This document shows, piece by piece, positions 27,009 through 35,768 of a DNA stretch of 64,000 bases (its first letter is position 1; every line of letters begins with the position of its first letter). Under the pieces are notes generated by a model. It saw only the letters and a list, made by a program, of their open reading frames with translations, was not told the origin of the DNA and did not search any database. The stretch covers positions 372,001-436,000 of the forward strand of contig NZ_AQXI01000002.1 in assembly GCF_000376445.1 (NCBI RefSeq), written 5' to 3'. Both the position numbers and the translations under genes were made by a program. This DNA comes from Haladaptatus paucihalophilus DX253 (GTDB taxonomy: Archaea; Halobacteriota; Halobacteria; Halobacteriales; Haladaptataceae).

Positions 27009-27362
27009 ATGGACCGTTCGACTCGTCTCTCTCGACGGCGACTGCTTCGAGGGCTCGGGGCCTCCCCCGCGGTAGCGCTCGCGGGCTGTCTCGGCGGCCC
27101 GTCCGGCGACGAACCGGCCGACCCCGTTCCGAAACCGTATCGAACCGCGACGGCGCAGGGCGGAACCGCTCGGAACCCGGACGCGCTCCGGTCGAAGGGC
27201 GGCGTCAACTACCACGCCGCACAAGGAACCGCGACCTGTGCAAACTGCATTCACTACGTCCCCGACAAGAACGGCGACGACCTCGGCGCGTGCGCCGTCG
27301 TCAAAGGGGATATCGAACCCGACGCGTGGTGTACGCTCTACGCCCGGTACGACGGTGGCTGA
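27009..27362 (+). CDS. High-potential iron-sulfur protein (HiPIP), Tat lipoprotein
   Basis: A 117-residue protein from the ATG at 27009. The signal SRRRLLRGLGASPAVALAGC is a Tat lipoprotein signal with the lipobox Cys at residue 27. The four cluster ligands are Cys77, Cys80, Cys95 and Cys108 in the HiPIP spacing C-x2-C-x14-C-x12-C, within TCANCIHYVPDKNGDD and DAWCTLYARY. HiPIPs carry a single [4Fe-4S] cluster and shuttle electrons at high potential outside the membrane. It stands just upstream of nos-type copper genes, where it might donate electrons to a periplasm-facing reductase or oxidase. Confidence 0.93.
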   Translation: MDRSTRLSRRRLLRGLGASPAVALAGCLGGPSGDEPADPVPKPYRTATAQGGTARNPDALRSKGGVNYHAAQGTATCANCIHYVPDKNGDDLGACAVVKGDIEPDAWCTLYARYDGG

Positions 27363-27541
27363 TGCCCGGTGCGACGGTACGACGGTAACTGACGGTTCTT
27401 CTCGCCGAACTGTCCGCGCGACTATCGCAACTAGTCCGTGATTGTCCGGCCACGGTCGTCGAGCGGACGTGCAGAGTAAACAGATGACTGCACAAGACTA
27501 TTCACGAAAATCACCGACGTTCTTGCAAACGGTTCGTCTCG

Positions 27542-28255
27542 CTAGAAGAATCGACCTCGATACTGTTTCGCGGTTTCGAGGGTGAACGCATCGAACCGAA
27601 CGATGTCGTCCGTCGAGAGGTCGTCGTACCCCTCGACGTACGCTTTCGCGGCGCTCTCGGTCGAAAACGCGAGCGGGTTTTTCATCATCGGGTCGTCGAC
27701 GTGCTCGGCGTTCATTTCGAGAACGAAGTACTCGTCGGCGACACTGACGAGTTCTTTCGACTCGTGGTCGTGAACCCACTTCGTCCCGATGTCATCGGGG
27801 GACGCGTCGTCGTCGAACTGACTCGGCTTTTCGACGTAGGCGACCAAACACCCCGTCGAACAGAAGTGGACGCGCTCGCCGTCCGTCCGCTGCAACTGCG
27901 CGTTGTACTTCGGATACATCGCGACTTTCATGTTACAGACGGCGCATTTCTCGTCCTTCGCGGGCGTTTCGGGGGTTCCCTCGGCGGTGTCCCCGTGGGA
28001 CGTTTCACCATCCGTCGTCTCGTCGTCTCGTTCCGACTCTCCTTCCTCCGTTTCCGTTCCGTCCTCCGTTCGAGTCTCCCCGTCGTTCGTCGTACCCGTT
28101 TGACTCATCGTCGCCGCGACCGTCTCGCCGCCGTCATCGCCCGGTCCGCCGCCGAGACACCCCGCGAGAGCGATTCCCGCGCCGAGCGCACCCGTTTTCA
28201 GCACTGTCCGACGGTCGAATTTTCCTTCGGTTCCTGACTGGTCCTTTCGTCCCAT
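27542..28255 (-). CDS. nosL: NosL-like copper-binding lipoprotein, copy 1
   Basis: A 237-residue protein with a Tat lipoprotein signal (FDRRTVLKTGALGAGIALAGC). A Glu/Asp/Thr-rich spacer precedes the NosL domain. Ligand-type motifs are EKCAVCNMKVAMYPKYNAQL, HFCSTGCLVAYVEKPSQF and EYFVLEMNAEHVDDPMMKNP. NosL binds Cu(I) and supplies it for N2O reductase assembly; this subgroup also occurs in other copper contexts. It is transcribed away from nosD, with which it shares a 101-bp divergent promoter region. A second NosL-like gene closes the cluster. Confidence 0.88.
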   Translation of the reverse strand: MGRKDQSGTEGKFDRRTVLKTGALGAGIALAGCLGGGPGDDGGETVAATMSQTGTTNDGETRTEDGTETEEGESERDDETTDGETSHGDTAEGTPETPAKDEKCAVCNMKVAMYPKYNAQLQRTDGERVHFCSTGCLVAYVEKPSQFDDDASPDDIGTKWVHDHESKELVSVADEYFVLEMNAEHVDDPMMKNPLAFSTESAAKAYVEGYDDLSTDDIVRFDAFTLETAKQYRGRFF

Positions 28256-28270
28256 GGAGTAAGGGTCCCA

Positions 28271-28284
28271 GTATATTTATTAGG
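28271..28284. promoter_or_regulatory. AT-rich element between nosL and nosD
   Basis: GTATATTTATTAGG is the only AT-rich stretch in the 101-bp spacer between the divergent nosL and nosD genes. Its position, 16-29 bp before the nosL ATG, fits a TATA box for a leaderless nosL transcript. It could also contribute to the nosD promoter. Assigned by eye. Confidence 0.4.
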
Positions 28285-28356
28285 TCATTCTGGTACGGTG
28301 GGCGAATCAGCCGGAATGGACGCTGAAAACGGCACGTACGCGATATCACTCGACAG

Positions 28357-30405
28357 ATGCATCGCGCTCGACTGTATTCTCCGACCGTACGGACCACTGG
28401 TGGCGGTCGCGCGGTTCGAGATGTGTACCAGTCACGCTATACTGGTCGCCTGGGAAGTATCGATGTGTTTCGACGTGTGACGGCGCTCGGTGTCGTGCTC
28501 ATCATCGCAACGACCGCCATCGGGGTCGGCTCGTTCGCCGCCGATACGACGGCGACACCCGAACCGGTGGCGTTCCACGAAACGGTCTCGGCCGGTCTCT
28601 CGTCGACCGCCATCGAGGAGAGCCGCGAGCGGGACCTATTGGTGCCGCAGGTCGAGGTCTTCTACTCGGGCTATCGGTACGTGCTGGGATACTACGGCGT
28701 CTCGGCGTACGCGCGAGTATCGCAGCTTCCGGAGACGACACAGCGGTACGGGACGCCCATCGCCGTCTACGTGAGCGACCTCTCGACGGTTTCGCTTCGC
28801 ACGACCGAGGACGGCTATCTCGCGCACGACGGCACTCCCGACTGGGTTCGCGCCGACCGGGCGTTCTTCGTCCGCGACAGCGACGGCAGGACGATGGCCG
28901 GACCGGCCGTCCCCGCGTTCAGCGACCGAACCGACGCGGAACGGTTCGCGTCGGCCCACGGCGGTCGCGTCGTTCGGTGGGAGACCGCCGTCGAGACGGT
29001 CGGGACGGCGGATGACCGCCGCGCGGGAGCGGACGCGTCGTCCAAGCGCGCCGGAGCGGACCGGGACGTGCGAGCGACGGCGGGCTATCGGGACCGGCCG
29101 ACGTCCGTCGTCGTCGGCCGCGACGCGCCGACAATCGCCGCGGCAATCGACCGAGCGCCCGCCAACACGACGGTGTTCGTTCCCCCCGGCACCTACGAGG
29201 GGAACGTGACCATCCGCAAACCCGTCACGCTCCGAGGGGCGCCGGGTGCGACAGTCCGCGGTAACGACTCGACGGGTGTCGTTACCGTTCGTGCTGACCG
29301 CGCCGCGGTCGTCGGACTCTCCATCACCGGAACCGAGTCCGGGGCCGGGTCCGACTCGTCCGGGTGGGTCGGCAGCGATCGCGGATGGGATTCGTGGGTG
29401 AAAAACGCCTACGCGGACAGCAGCGCGGCCATGCGAGTTGACGACGCCGACGCAACGCTGATCGCCGACGTGACGGTCACGACGCCGGATACCGGCGTTT
29501 TTGTCACGAACAGCACCGATGCCGTCGTCACGAACCTCACGCTTCACGGGAGCGACGACCGGTACGAGGGCGGCATGGGCGTCATGTGGATGTACTCGAA
29601 CGGGGTCGTCCAGAACTCGCGGTTTCTCGACGGCCGCGACAGCGTTGCCACCCATCGCGCGGACGGACTCGTCGTCAGGAACAACACGATGACCGGGGGA
29701 CGCATCGGCGTTCACCTGATGTACACCTCCGGGACGCTCGTGGCGAACAACACCATGCGCGACCAGCGACGCTCGGGAATCAGCGTGATGACGAAACCGA
29801 CGAACACCACGGTCGTCGATAACAGGGTGGCGGGAGCCGACATCGGAATTTCAGTCGCCGGAAGTCGGGCCTACGTCGCGCGCAACATCGTGGCGAACAA
29901 CACGTACGGTTTCGAGGTGACGACCAGCCACTCGATTTACGAGGAGAACGTCGTCTACGGAAACCGAATCGGCGCACAAGCGACCGACCTCCTCGCGTCG
30001 AACTCGGTTTCGAACAACGATTTCGTCTCAAACGAGCGCCACGCGGCCTCGACGTACAGCACGTTGCACGTCTGGACGTACGATGGCGTCGGTAACTACT
30101 GGAGCGGCGCGCCCGGCAGAACCGCGGGGGACCGCCTCGACCGCTCGTTTTCACCGACGGACCCGGTCGGACGGCGACTCGCCACGATGCCTGCCGTTCG
30201 CGTGGTGGCGGAGTCGCCGGGGTATCGACTGACGCGGTTCCTCCGCGGAACCGTGCCCGGGATGCGCACCGACGGCGTGGTGGACCGTCGTCCGCTCTCG
30301 CACCCGACCAACCCCGACCGGATTTCCCGCGCGGAACAGTTCGCCGACCGAACCGCGGTTGCGCACGACTCAGCCAACCGAACCGCGATTGCATACGACT
30401 CATGA
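28357..30405 (+). CDS. nosD: NosD-like periplasmic copper-processing protein
   Basis: The frame from the ATG gives 682 residues. A GTG at 28465 (VFRRVTALGVVLI) would place the hydrophobic signal at the very N terminus and is an equally likely start. The first ~220 residues are a NosL-type accessory region (YVSDLSTVSLRTTEDGY). From about residue 245 a right-handed beta-helix of the NosD/CASH type follows, seen as repeated segments VVRNNTMTGGRIGVHLMYTS, LVANNTMRDQRRSGISVMTK and TVVDNRVAGADIGISVAGS. With NosF and NosY it forms the DFY machine that helps load copper onto N2O reductase. The stop overlaps the nosF start by 4 bp. Confidence 0.9.
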   Translation: MHRARLYSPTVRTTGGGRAVRDVYQSRYTGRLGSIDVFRRVTALGVVLIIATTAIGVGSFAADTTATPEPVAFHETVSAGLSSTAIEESRERDLLVPQVEVFYSGYRYVLGYYGVSAYARVSQLPETTQRYGTPIAVYVSDLSTVSLRTTEDGYLAHDGTPDWVRADRAFFVRDSDGRTMAGPAVPAFSDRTDAERFASAHGGRVVRWETAVETVGTADDRRAGADASSKRAGADRDVRATAGYRDRPTSVVVGRDAPTIAAAIDRAPANTTVFVPPGTYEGNVTIRKPVTLRGAPGATVRGNDSTGVVTVRADRAAVVGLSITGTESGAGSDSSGWVGSDRGWDSWVKNAYADSSAAMRVDDADATLIADVTVTTPDTGVFVTNSTDAVVTNLTLHGSDDRYEGGMGVMWMYSNGVVQNSRFLDGRDSVATHRADGLVVRNNTMTGGRIGVHLMYTSGTLVANNTMRDQRRSGISVMTKPTNTTVVDNRVAGADIGISVAGSRAYVARNIVANNTYGFEVTTSHSIYEENVVYGNRIGAQATDLLASNSVSNNDFVSNERHAASTYSTLHVWTYDGVGNYWSGAPGRTAGDRLDRSFSPTDPVGRRLATMPAVRVVAESPGYRLTRFLRGTVPGMRTDGVVDRRPLSHPTNPDRISRAEQFADRTAVAHDSANRTAIAYDS

Positions 30406-31199
30406 CGACGACGCACCCCGACCTTCCGAACGCTGTCGAACAGTCCGCGACCGACGATGCGGGACCCCGCGAATCCACGGAACGCTCCGCGGTCACCGCT
30501 GCCGACGTCACGAAACGCTTCGGGGACGTCGCCGTGTTGTCCGGCGTTTCCCTCACGGTGCCGACGGGAACCGTAACCGCGCTCATCGGGCCGAACGGGT
30601 CCGGGAAGACGACGCTGCTTCGCACCCTCTCCGGCCTCATCGAACCGACCGAAGGGGACATTACGCGTCCCGAGAACCGGGGACGGGCAATCGGCTACCT
30701 TCCACAGACGCCCTCGTTCCGGGGTCAACTGACGGTCGAGGAGACGGTCGCGGCGTACGCCGCCATCGTCGGCGAGGACGACGTGACATCGACGCTCGCT
30801 CGCGTCGGACTGGAATCCGCCCGCGACCGACGCGCGTCGAACCTCTCCGGCGGCATGACGCGGTTACTCGGAATCGCCACGGCGCTCCTCGGCTCGCCGC
30901 CGCTCGTCGTCCTCGACGAACCGACCAGCGGCCTCGACCCGTCCATGAGCGAGCGCGTCTTCGATATCGCGAACCGGGTCGCGGCGGACGGGACGGCCGT
31001 CCTGTTGAGTTCGCACGACCTCGAACTCGTGGCGGAACGCTCTGACCACGTGGTGGCGCTCCGACGCGGGGAGGTTGCGACGAGCGGGCGTATCGAGAGC
31101 GTCACCGACGACGAGGGGTCGCTCCGCACGCTGTTCGACGACCTCGTTGCGGACCACGAAGGTCACGTCGCGGTTCGAAGCGCCGGAGGGGACGCATGA
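30402..31199 (+). CDS. nosF: NosF-like ABC transporter ATP-binding protein
   Basis: A 265-residue ATPase with Walker A GPNGSGKTTLLRTLSG, signature LSGGMTRLLGIATALL, Walker B PPLVVLDEPTSGLD and the H-loop SSHDLELVAERSD. The opening segment (VTKRFGDVAVLSGVSLTVPTG) is typical. It overlaps nosD upstream and the permease downstream by 4 bp each, so the three genes form one tightly coupled operon. With the NosY-like permease it powers the NosD system at the membrane. Confidence 0.93.
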   Translation: MTTTHPDLPNAVEQSATDDAGPRESTERSAVTAADVTKRFGDVAVLSGVSLTVPTGTVTALIGPNGSGKTTLLRTLSGLIEPTEGDITRPENRGRAIGYLPQTPSFRGQLTVEETVAAYAAIVGEDDVTSTLARVGLESARDRRASNLSGGMTRLLGIATALLGSPPLVVLDEPTSGLDPSMSERVFDIANRVAADGTAVLLSSHDLELVAERSDHVVALRRGEVATSGRIESVTDDEGSLRTLFDDLVADHEGHVAVRSAGGDA

Positions 31200-32053
31200 G
31201 CGACGAGACGGCGACGGCCACGCAACGGCCGACGCGCGCCGACCGCGGCCTCGGACTCCGCGCTGCGGGGCCGGTCTTCCGCCGCGAACTGACGACCATC
31301 CGACGAAGCCGCGCCTATCTCGGGTTGGCGGGCGGATTCGCCGTCGCCGTCGTCGGACTCACGCTTCTGGGCGGCGGCGTCACGGTCGGGTACGTGCCCA
31401 TGATAATCGACCTCCTGACCTACGTCGAGGTGTTGGTCCCGGTGGTCGCGTTCGCGCTCGGCTACCGCGCCGTGCTCGACGACCGAATCAGCGGCGAACT
31501 CGCCGTACTGCGGACGTTTCCGCTCCCGCGGGCGGCCTACGTCGTCGGCGTCGTGGCGGCGCGACTGTGCGCGCTGGTCGTGCTCCTCACCGTGCCGCTC
31601 GCGCTCGTCGGCGCGATAGCGTTCCTTCGGCCGGAACCCGCCGAATACCTGTTCGCCACGACGAGCGGTGCCGATTCACCCGTTCTCTACGTCCGGTTCG
31701 TTTCGCTGACGCTCCTCTACGGTATCGTGAACCTCGTGGGCGGTATCGCCGTCTCCGCGACCGCTCGTTCGGTTCGCACGGGCGTCGTCGTCGCCGTCAT
31801 CTCGGTCGTGACGCTCTCACTTGGCTTCGACCTGTTCGTGCTCAGCGGACTCGCGGAGGGGATGCTCGGGGAGCGAACGCTCGCGGCCGCCCTCGCGCTC
31901 GGTCCGGCCAGCGCGTATCGCGCGCTCGTGATGACGACCGTCATCGGTGCGACGACGAGCGGCGTGACGACGATTCCTCCCCTCTTTCCGACCGTGGCGC
32001 TTCTCGCGTGGGCAGCAGTTTTGCTCGCCGTCGCCATCCGTCGGGTTTGGTAG
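31196..32053 (+). CDS. nosY: NosY-like ABC-2 permease
   Basis: A 285-residue permease with six membrane segments, including YVPMIIDLLTYVEVLVPVVAF and LYGIVNLVGGIAVSATA. The N-terminal amphipathic part AAGPVFRRELTTIRRSRAYLG is the ABC-2 coupling region. The motif GYRAVLDDRISGELAVLRTFPLPR between TM2 and TM3 is characteristic of NosY. It is the last gene of the nosDFY operon and is convergent with the second NosL-like gene, with 23 bp between. Confidence 0.92.
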   Translation: MSDETATATQRPTRADRGLGLRAAGPVFRRELTTIRRSRAYLGLAGGFAVAVVGLTLLGGGVTVGYVPMIIDLLTYVEVLVPVVAFALGYRAVLDDRISGELAVLRTFPLPRAAYVVGVVAARLCALVVLLTVPLALVGAIAFLRPEPAEYLFATTSGADSPVLYVRFVSLTLLYGIVNLVGGIAVSATARSVRTGVVVAVISVVTLSLGFDLFVLSGLAEGMLGERTLAAALALGPASAYRALVMTTVIGATTSGVTTIPPLFPTVALLAWAAVLLAVAIRRVW

Positions 32054-32076
32054 CGCCCCGCCACACCGTTCAGCCG

Positions 32077-32652
32077 TTAGCGACCGATTTGGCCGATGAG
32101 CCGCGGCGTCACCGCGTCATAGTCGATGACGTCACCGCCGTACTCGTCCGCGAACGCGTCGGCGTCCGCGCGCTCGCCGAACGGTAACAGGTCGTCGCCC
32201 ATCGCGCCAACGACGTCGCTCCCGACGACGTAGACCAGTTCGCTGACGGGCGAGAACGACTCTTCTTGGAGATGCGAGGAGATGAATTGGTCGCCGCCGT
32301 CGGAGAACACCTCGTAGTCCACGGCCGAATAGTCCGTGATGAACCCCTCCCGTCGCGTCCAGTCGCGGTCGCTCGCTCGCATATCGTACTGAAATCCCTC
32401 CCACGCGCTGCAGAACCACGCGGGACCGTCGTGCTCGGGTCCCTCGTCCCGATAGAAGAACTGCGCTTTCGGGCCGGGATGTTGCTCAAGAACCATCCCG
32501 CAGGTCTCACACTGTTTCGTCCCCGTCAGCGCTATCGGCTCCACCGATTTCCCGTTTCCGCTCCCGAGACACCCGGCGAGGAGGGCGGCTCCCGTCGTTC
32601 CAGCACCTACGAGGACCGCCCGCCGCGACGCCGCGGGTCGAAGCTTCGTCAT
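32077..32652 (-). CDS. nosL: NosL-like copper-binding lipoprotein, copy 2
   Basis: A 191-residue protein with a Tat lipoprotein signal (SRRAVLVGAGTTGAALLAGC). The NosL domain contains KQCETCGMVLEQHPGPKAQF, with the CGM copper-binding motif, and AWFCSAWEGFQYDMRASDRD. The segment VYVVGSDVVGAMGDDLLPFG followed by ADAFADEYGGDVIDYDAVTP is the family's closing region. This copy is closer to canonical NosL than copy 1. It faces the nosDFY operon from downstream. Confidence 0.9.
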   Translation of the reverse strand: MTKLRPAASRRAVLVGAGTTGAALLAGCLGSGNGKSVEPIALTGTKQCETCGMVLEQHPGPKAQFFYRDEGPEHDGPAWFCSAWEGFQYDMRASDRDWTRREGFITDYSAVDYEVFSDGGDQFISSHLQEESFSPVSELVYVVGSDVVGAMGDDLLPFGERADADAFADEYGGDVIDYDAVTPRLIGQIGR

Positions 32653-33161
32653 TGTCCGTTCTACCTAGTCGTTCCCCAAATACGGTCTGGTAGGGTCCTC
32701 GAATCCCGGTCTCGGAGCGGTACGCGCCGTTTTCGCCCCATTTCGTTCGTTTGGCGCGGAGCGGTCCAGCGGCGCCATCGCTCCAACGCGCGTCTCGAAA
32801 ACGCAGCGGTGACTCGCCGCGTCGAATCGATTAGAGTCGAAACCGGATGCTACGGCTCCCGAGGACCCGCATTCGAAGCTCGCACCAGAACGTCCTTTTC
32901 CGACCCGTGGCGATATCCGCCAATGGCACACCCGACAGTCTCGTCCGTCCCGACCGTCTCACTCACCGCTCCCGCTCGCCCACACGTAATCGACGCCGCT
33001 CGTCATCGACGTCGTTCGGTTCCGATTCGACGCGCGCGGACGGAAAAGTCGAACGCGACCCGGTGGCACCGACGATGAGTAACGCTTCGAACGCGACGAC
33101 GGTCGTGGCAGGGTTTATACACAATCGAAGCAAACTCGCCACGTAACGCCGCTGACTCCGT
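32653..33161. other. Gene-free spacer
   Basis: About 510 bp with no convincing gene. Open frames here have no start context, composition or family resemblance that supports them. A short AT-rich element (GTTTATACAC, 33111-33120) lies about 45 bp before the ATG at 33162 and may be its TATA box. Confidence 0.4.
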
Positions 33162-33632
33162 ATGAATCTCGGTATCCCGACCCTCGTCTTTGGCACCCCG
33201 TGGATGCGAGCGCTCGCTCGTTCGACGAGCGGTGGTCTCGCCGACCCCGCCACGCCCTTGCACCTCGGTAGTACCACGACGGACGTGACGTTCGTCTTCA
33301 TCGTTCTCGGCGGCATCGCATCGAGCGTGTTGGCCAGCGCCAGCGTGTTCGCCTTTTCACAGCGCCGCTCCCGGCCCTACCTGTTCGTGTCGCTCGCGCT
33401 CGGGATGCTCGCGGCGAAGGCGTTCATGGGCGGACTCACCGCCTTCGGATTCGTCCCCGGGGCGACACATCACCTGATAGAGCACGCGCTCGATTTCGCC
33501 ACGGCGCTGTTGCTCATCGCAGCCGTGGTCTTCGCTCGGATGGAATCCGCCGGGTCCGAGGACCGTCCTCGACGCGAAGACGCCGACGACGAACGAGTAG
33601 ACACCGACTTCCCGAACGGGTTCGAACAGTGA
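33162..33632 (+). CDS. Small membrane protein paired with a winged-helix regulator
   Basis: A 156-residue protein with three hydrophobic segments (VTFVFIVLGGIASSVLASAS, YLFVSLALGMLAAKAFMGGL and LIEHALDFATALLLIAAVVF) and an acidic, hydrophilic tail. A His-rich stretch (GATHHLIEHALDF) lies before the last helix. I know of similar small proteins in haloarchaea next to two-domain winged-helix regulators, as here, but no function. Its start follows a TATA-like element. Confidence 0.75.
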   Translation: MNLGIPTLVFGTPWMRALARSTSGGLADPATPLHLGSTTTDVTFVFIVLGGIASSVLASASVFAFSQRRSRPYLFVSLALGMLAAKAFMGGLTAFGFVPGATHHLIEHALDFATALLLIAAVVFARMESAGSEDRPRREDADDERVDTDFPNGFEQ

Positions 33633-33788
33633 TTTCGCCGACTTCTTTCCGACCGCGCCGCCCGCCCGCTCCGTGAGGACCCATTTTTCGAGGCGCTTAC
33701 CGCGACAGCACGCGAGAATATCGTGAGGTTTAGAAGTCTCGTCACCTGAGAAACGGGTAGGAACGGCGACACGGAACCACAGCTACAC

Positions 33789-34301
33789 ATGACGGAAACA
33801 CGTACCCGAATCGAGCTTCAGATCCGGCGGAATCCCGGCATTCACTTCAACGAACTCGTGCGGTCGGTCGATTTCGCTCCCGGTCAAATTCAGTATCACG
33901 TCCACCGGTTACTCGACGACGATTCCATCGTCGAAGAGAAACTGTACGGCCGAACGCACTACTACTCGCCGTCGTTCGACCCGTGGGAACGGCGTCTCCT
34001 CGCGCTGTTCCGCCGGGAAACGTCGCGCGACATCATCGGGTACGTTCTCGAACACGAGCCGACCGACCCGCAAACGGTCGCCGACGACCTCGGAATCGCC
34101 CGGAGCACGCTGGAGTGGCACCTGAGTCGGCTCGTCGAACAGGAAGTCATCGTCAAGGAACGCGACGGCCAAAACCGCGTGACGCTCGTGGTGAATCGCC
34201 CTGACCGGACGCGAACGCTCCTGAAGCAAATCGCGCCGTCGATTCCGGACCGGTTCATCGACCGGTTCACCCGACTCGTCGATAGCCTTCTCGCCGAATA
34301 G
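33789..34301 (+). CDS. Two-domain winged-helix transcriptional regulator
   Basis: A 170-residue protein made of two winged helix-turn-helix units. The first is RIELQIRRNPGIHFNELVRS with QIQYHVHRLLDDDSIVEEKL; the second is DIIGYVLEHEPTDPQTVADD with RSTLEWHLSRLVEQEVIVKE. This double MarR/ArsR-like arrangement is common in haloarchaeal regulators. No ligand-binding domain is present. It lies between two membrane protein genes on the same strand, which are its likely targets by proximity. Confidence 0.88.
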   Translation: MTETRTRIELQIRRNPGIHFNELVRSVDFAPGQIQYHVHRLLDDDSIVEEKLYGRTHYYSPSFDPWERRLLALFRRETSRDIIGYVLEHEPTDPQTVADDLGIARSTLEWHLSRLVEQEVIVKERDGQNRVTLVVNRPDRTRTLLKQIAPSIPDRFIDRFTRLVDSLLAE

Positions 34302-34565
34302 GCCGTGACCGGTTCGTCCGTCGAAGCGGGAGAATTTCCCCCTCTCCCGTCCCGAGTCCCGACCTCCTCTCTCCCCCGGGTTCCGACTTTTTCCCCTGAG
34401 TCCCGACCTTTCCTCCCGTATCGACACCTCTTTCGATGTTCACACCAGAACCTACTTTCAACGCCACCGATAACCGACACCGTACTGGACGGAGACGCAC
34501 ATGAAACGAAAGCGACGGCCGAGCGCATTCTCGGCTGCACGACAGTCAGAACGCCGAACCATACC

Positions 34566-35690
34566 ATGAACGTCGAGCGAACTCTCCGGAACCTCCTTTT
34601 CCTGATCATCGGGTTGGAAATCGCGGCCTCTCCGGTTGCGGCACACACCGGGACGACGCACGCGGCAACGCCCCACTGGATTCTCTTCTCCTTCTTCGTC
34701 GGAGGTATCTGCGTGATGGCCGGGGTCGCCGCGGCGATTCGGCGCGAACTCCTCTCGATACCGCTCGCTGGCGTCCTTCTGACGGCGAGTGCCGTCACCG
34801 CGGTCTTCGGCGGTATCGGTCTCGTCGAAACCCAAATCGTCGGTCAGACGGCACCGCAGCTCATCGCCATCTATCCGGTTCTGAGCCTGTTCATCGGCGG
34901 CCTCCTCGCCGTGGGCGGCTTTCTCCTCGTGCTCACGAGGTACCCGACGAAACCGCAGTACGCCCTGCTTTGCATGGTGTTGGCGGGGTGGATACTCTAC
35001 CCGACCGTCATGCCGGGACAGGGGTATTACAACCCGCTCGGGTACCTGCTCGTGCTCTCGCTTCCGGCGATCATCGCGTACATCGTTTGGACCGACGCGC
35101 GCGGCGTCCTCCAGAGCATCCGTCTTCAGACGACGCCGAAGCTCGTCGGCATCGTCGCGGGGTTGTTGATGTGCGTCTTCTTCGCGTTCTCGGCCGGAAC
35201 GATGAGTATCAAACCGGACTCCGGGATCAACGCGCCGACGAGCGCGTTCATCATCCCTTACAATGTCGCCAGTCCGCTCGTCGTCTGGCCCGCCGTGGAG
35301 TGGTACTTCCCGTCGATTCCGTTCACCGGCTATCTCTCCGTCGGCTCGTTCCTCTTGATGGCCATTCTGGGCGGTTTGACCGGCCTGAACGCGGCCATCG
35401 TGACACAACAGTGGTCCGGTTCGGAGTCGGTTTCCGCCACGCCGCTGTTCTCCGGCTCGCTCGCCGCCTCCGGCGCGACCGCGTGCTGTTGCTGTGCGCC
35501 CGCGTTCTACGGTGCCCTCAGCGTCCTGTTCGGGACCGCCGTGACGCCCGTCTACTGGTCGTTCATGATACCGTCGTCGCCGGTCGGGTCCACGTTCTTC
35601 GCCGCGAGCGTGCTGTTGCTCCTCTGGAGCATCGTTCGGGCGACCGGCGCGTCCGCGGGCGACGCGTGTGCCGTCGCGCCGTCGGAGTGA
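34566..35690 (+). CDS. Polytopic membrane protein with Cys4 motif
   Basis: A 374-residue protein from the ATG at 34566. Upstream open frame lacks coding character and contains C/T-rich repeats. The N terminus is a signal-like helix ending in AAHTGTTHAATPHW, giving three His on the outer side. About nine or ten membrane segments follow. Near residue 305 is SGATACCCCAPAFYGALS, four consecutive Cys at a helix boundary. Such clusters can bind Cu(I), heme or iron-sulfur, but I cannot tell which. I recognise no family. The gene follows the small membrane protein and the regulator, perhaps as one functional group. Confidence 0.78.
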   Translation: MNVERTLRNLLFLIIGLEIAASPVAAHTGTTHAATPHWILFSFFVGGICVMAGVAAAIRRELLSIPLAGVLLTASAVTAVFGGIGLVETQIVGQTAPQLIAIYPVLSLFIGGLLAVGGFLLVLTRYPTKPQYALLCMVLAGWILYPTVMPGQGYYNPLGYLLVLSLPAIIAYIVWTDARGVLQSIRLQTTPKLVGIVAGLLMCVFFAFSAGTMSIKPDSGINAPTSAFIIPYNVASPLVVWPAVEWYFPSIPFTGYLSVGSFLLMAILGGLTGLNAAIVTQQWSGSESVSATPLFSGSLAASGATACCCCAPAFYGALSVLFGTAVTPVYWSFMIPSSPVGSTFFAASVLLLLWSIVRATGASAGDACAVAPSE

Positions 35691-35768
35691 ATCGGAAATC
35701 GGAAATTGGGAATCGAAATCGGGAATTCCTGTCGGCGACCGGGATTTGCGATTGGGTCGGATGCCGTC

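Noticed and set aside
32847-33146. Possible 99-codon gene in the spacer after the second nosL
   Set aside because: Arg/Ser/Pro-rich composition, no recognisable motif and no start context; more like non-coding GC-rich DNA.
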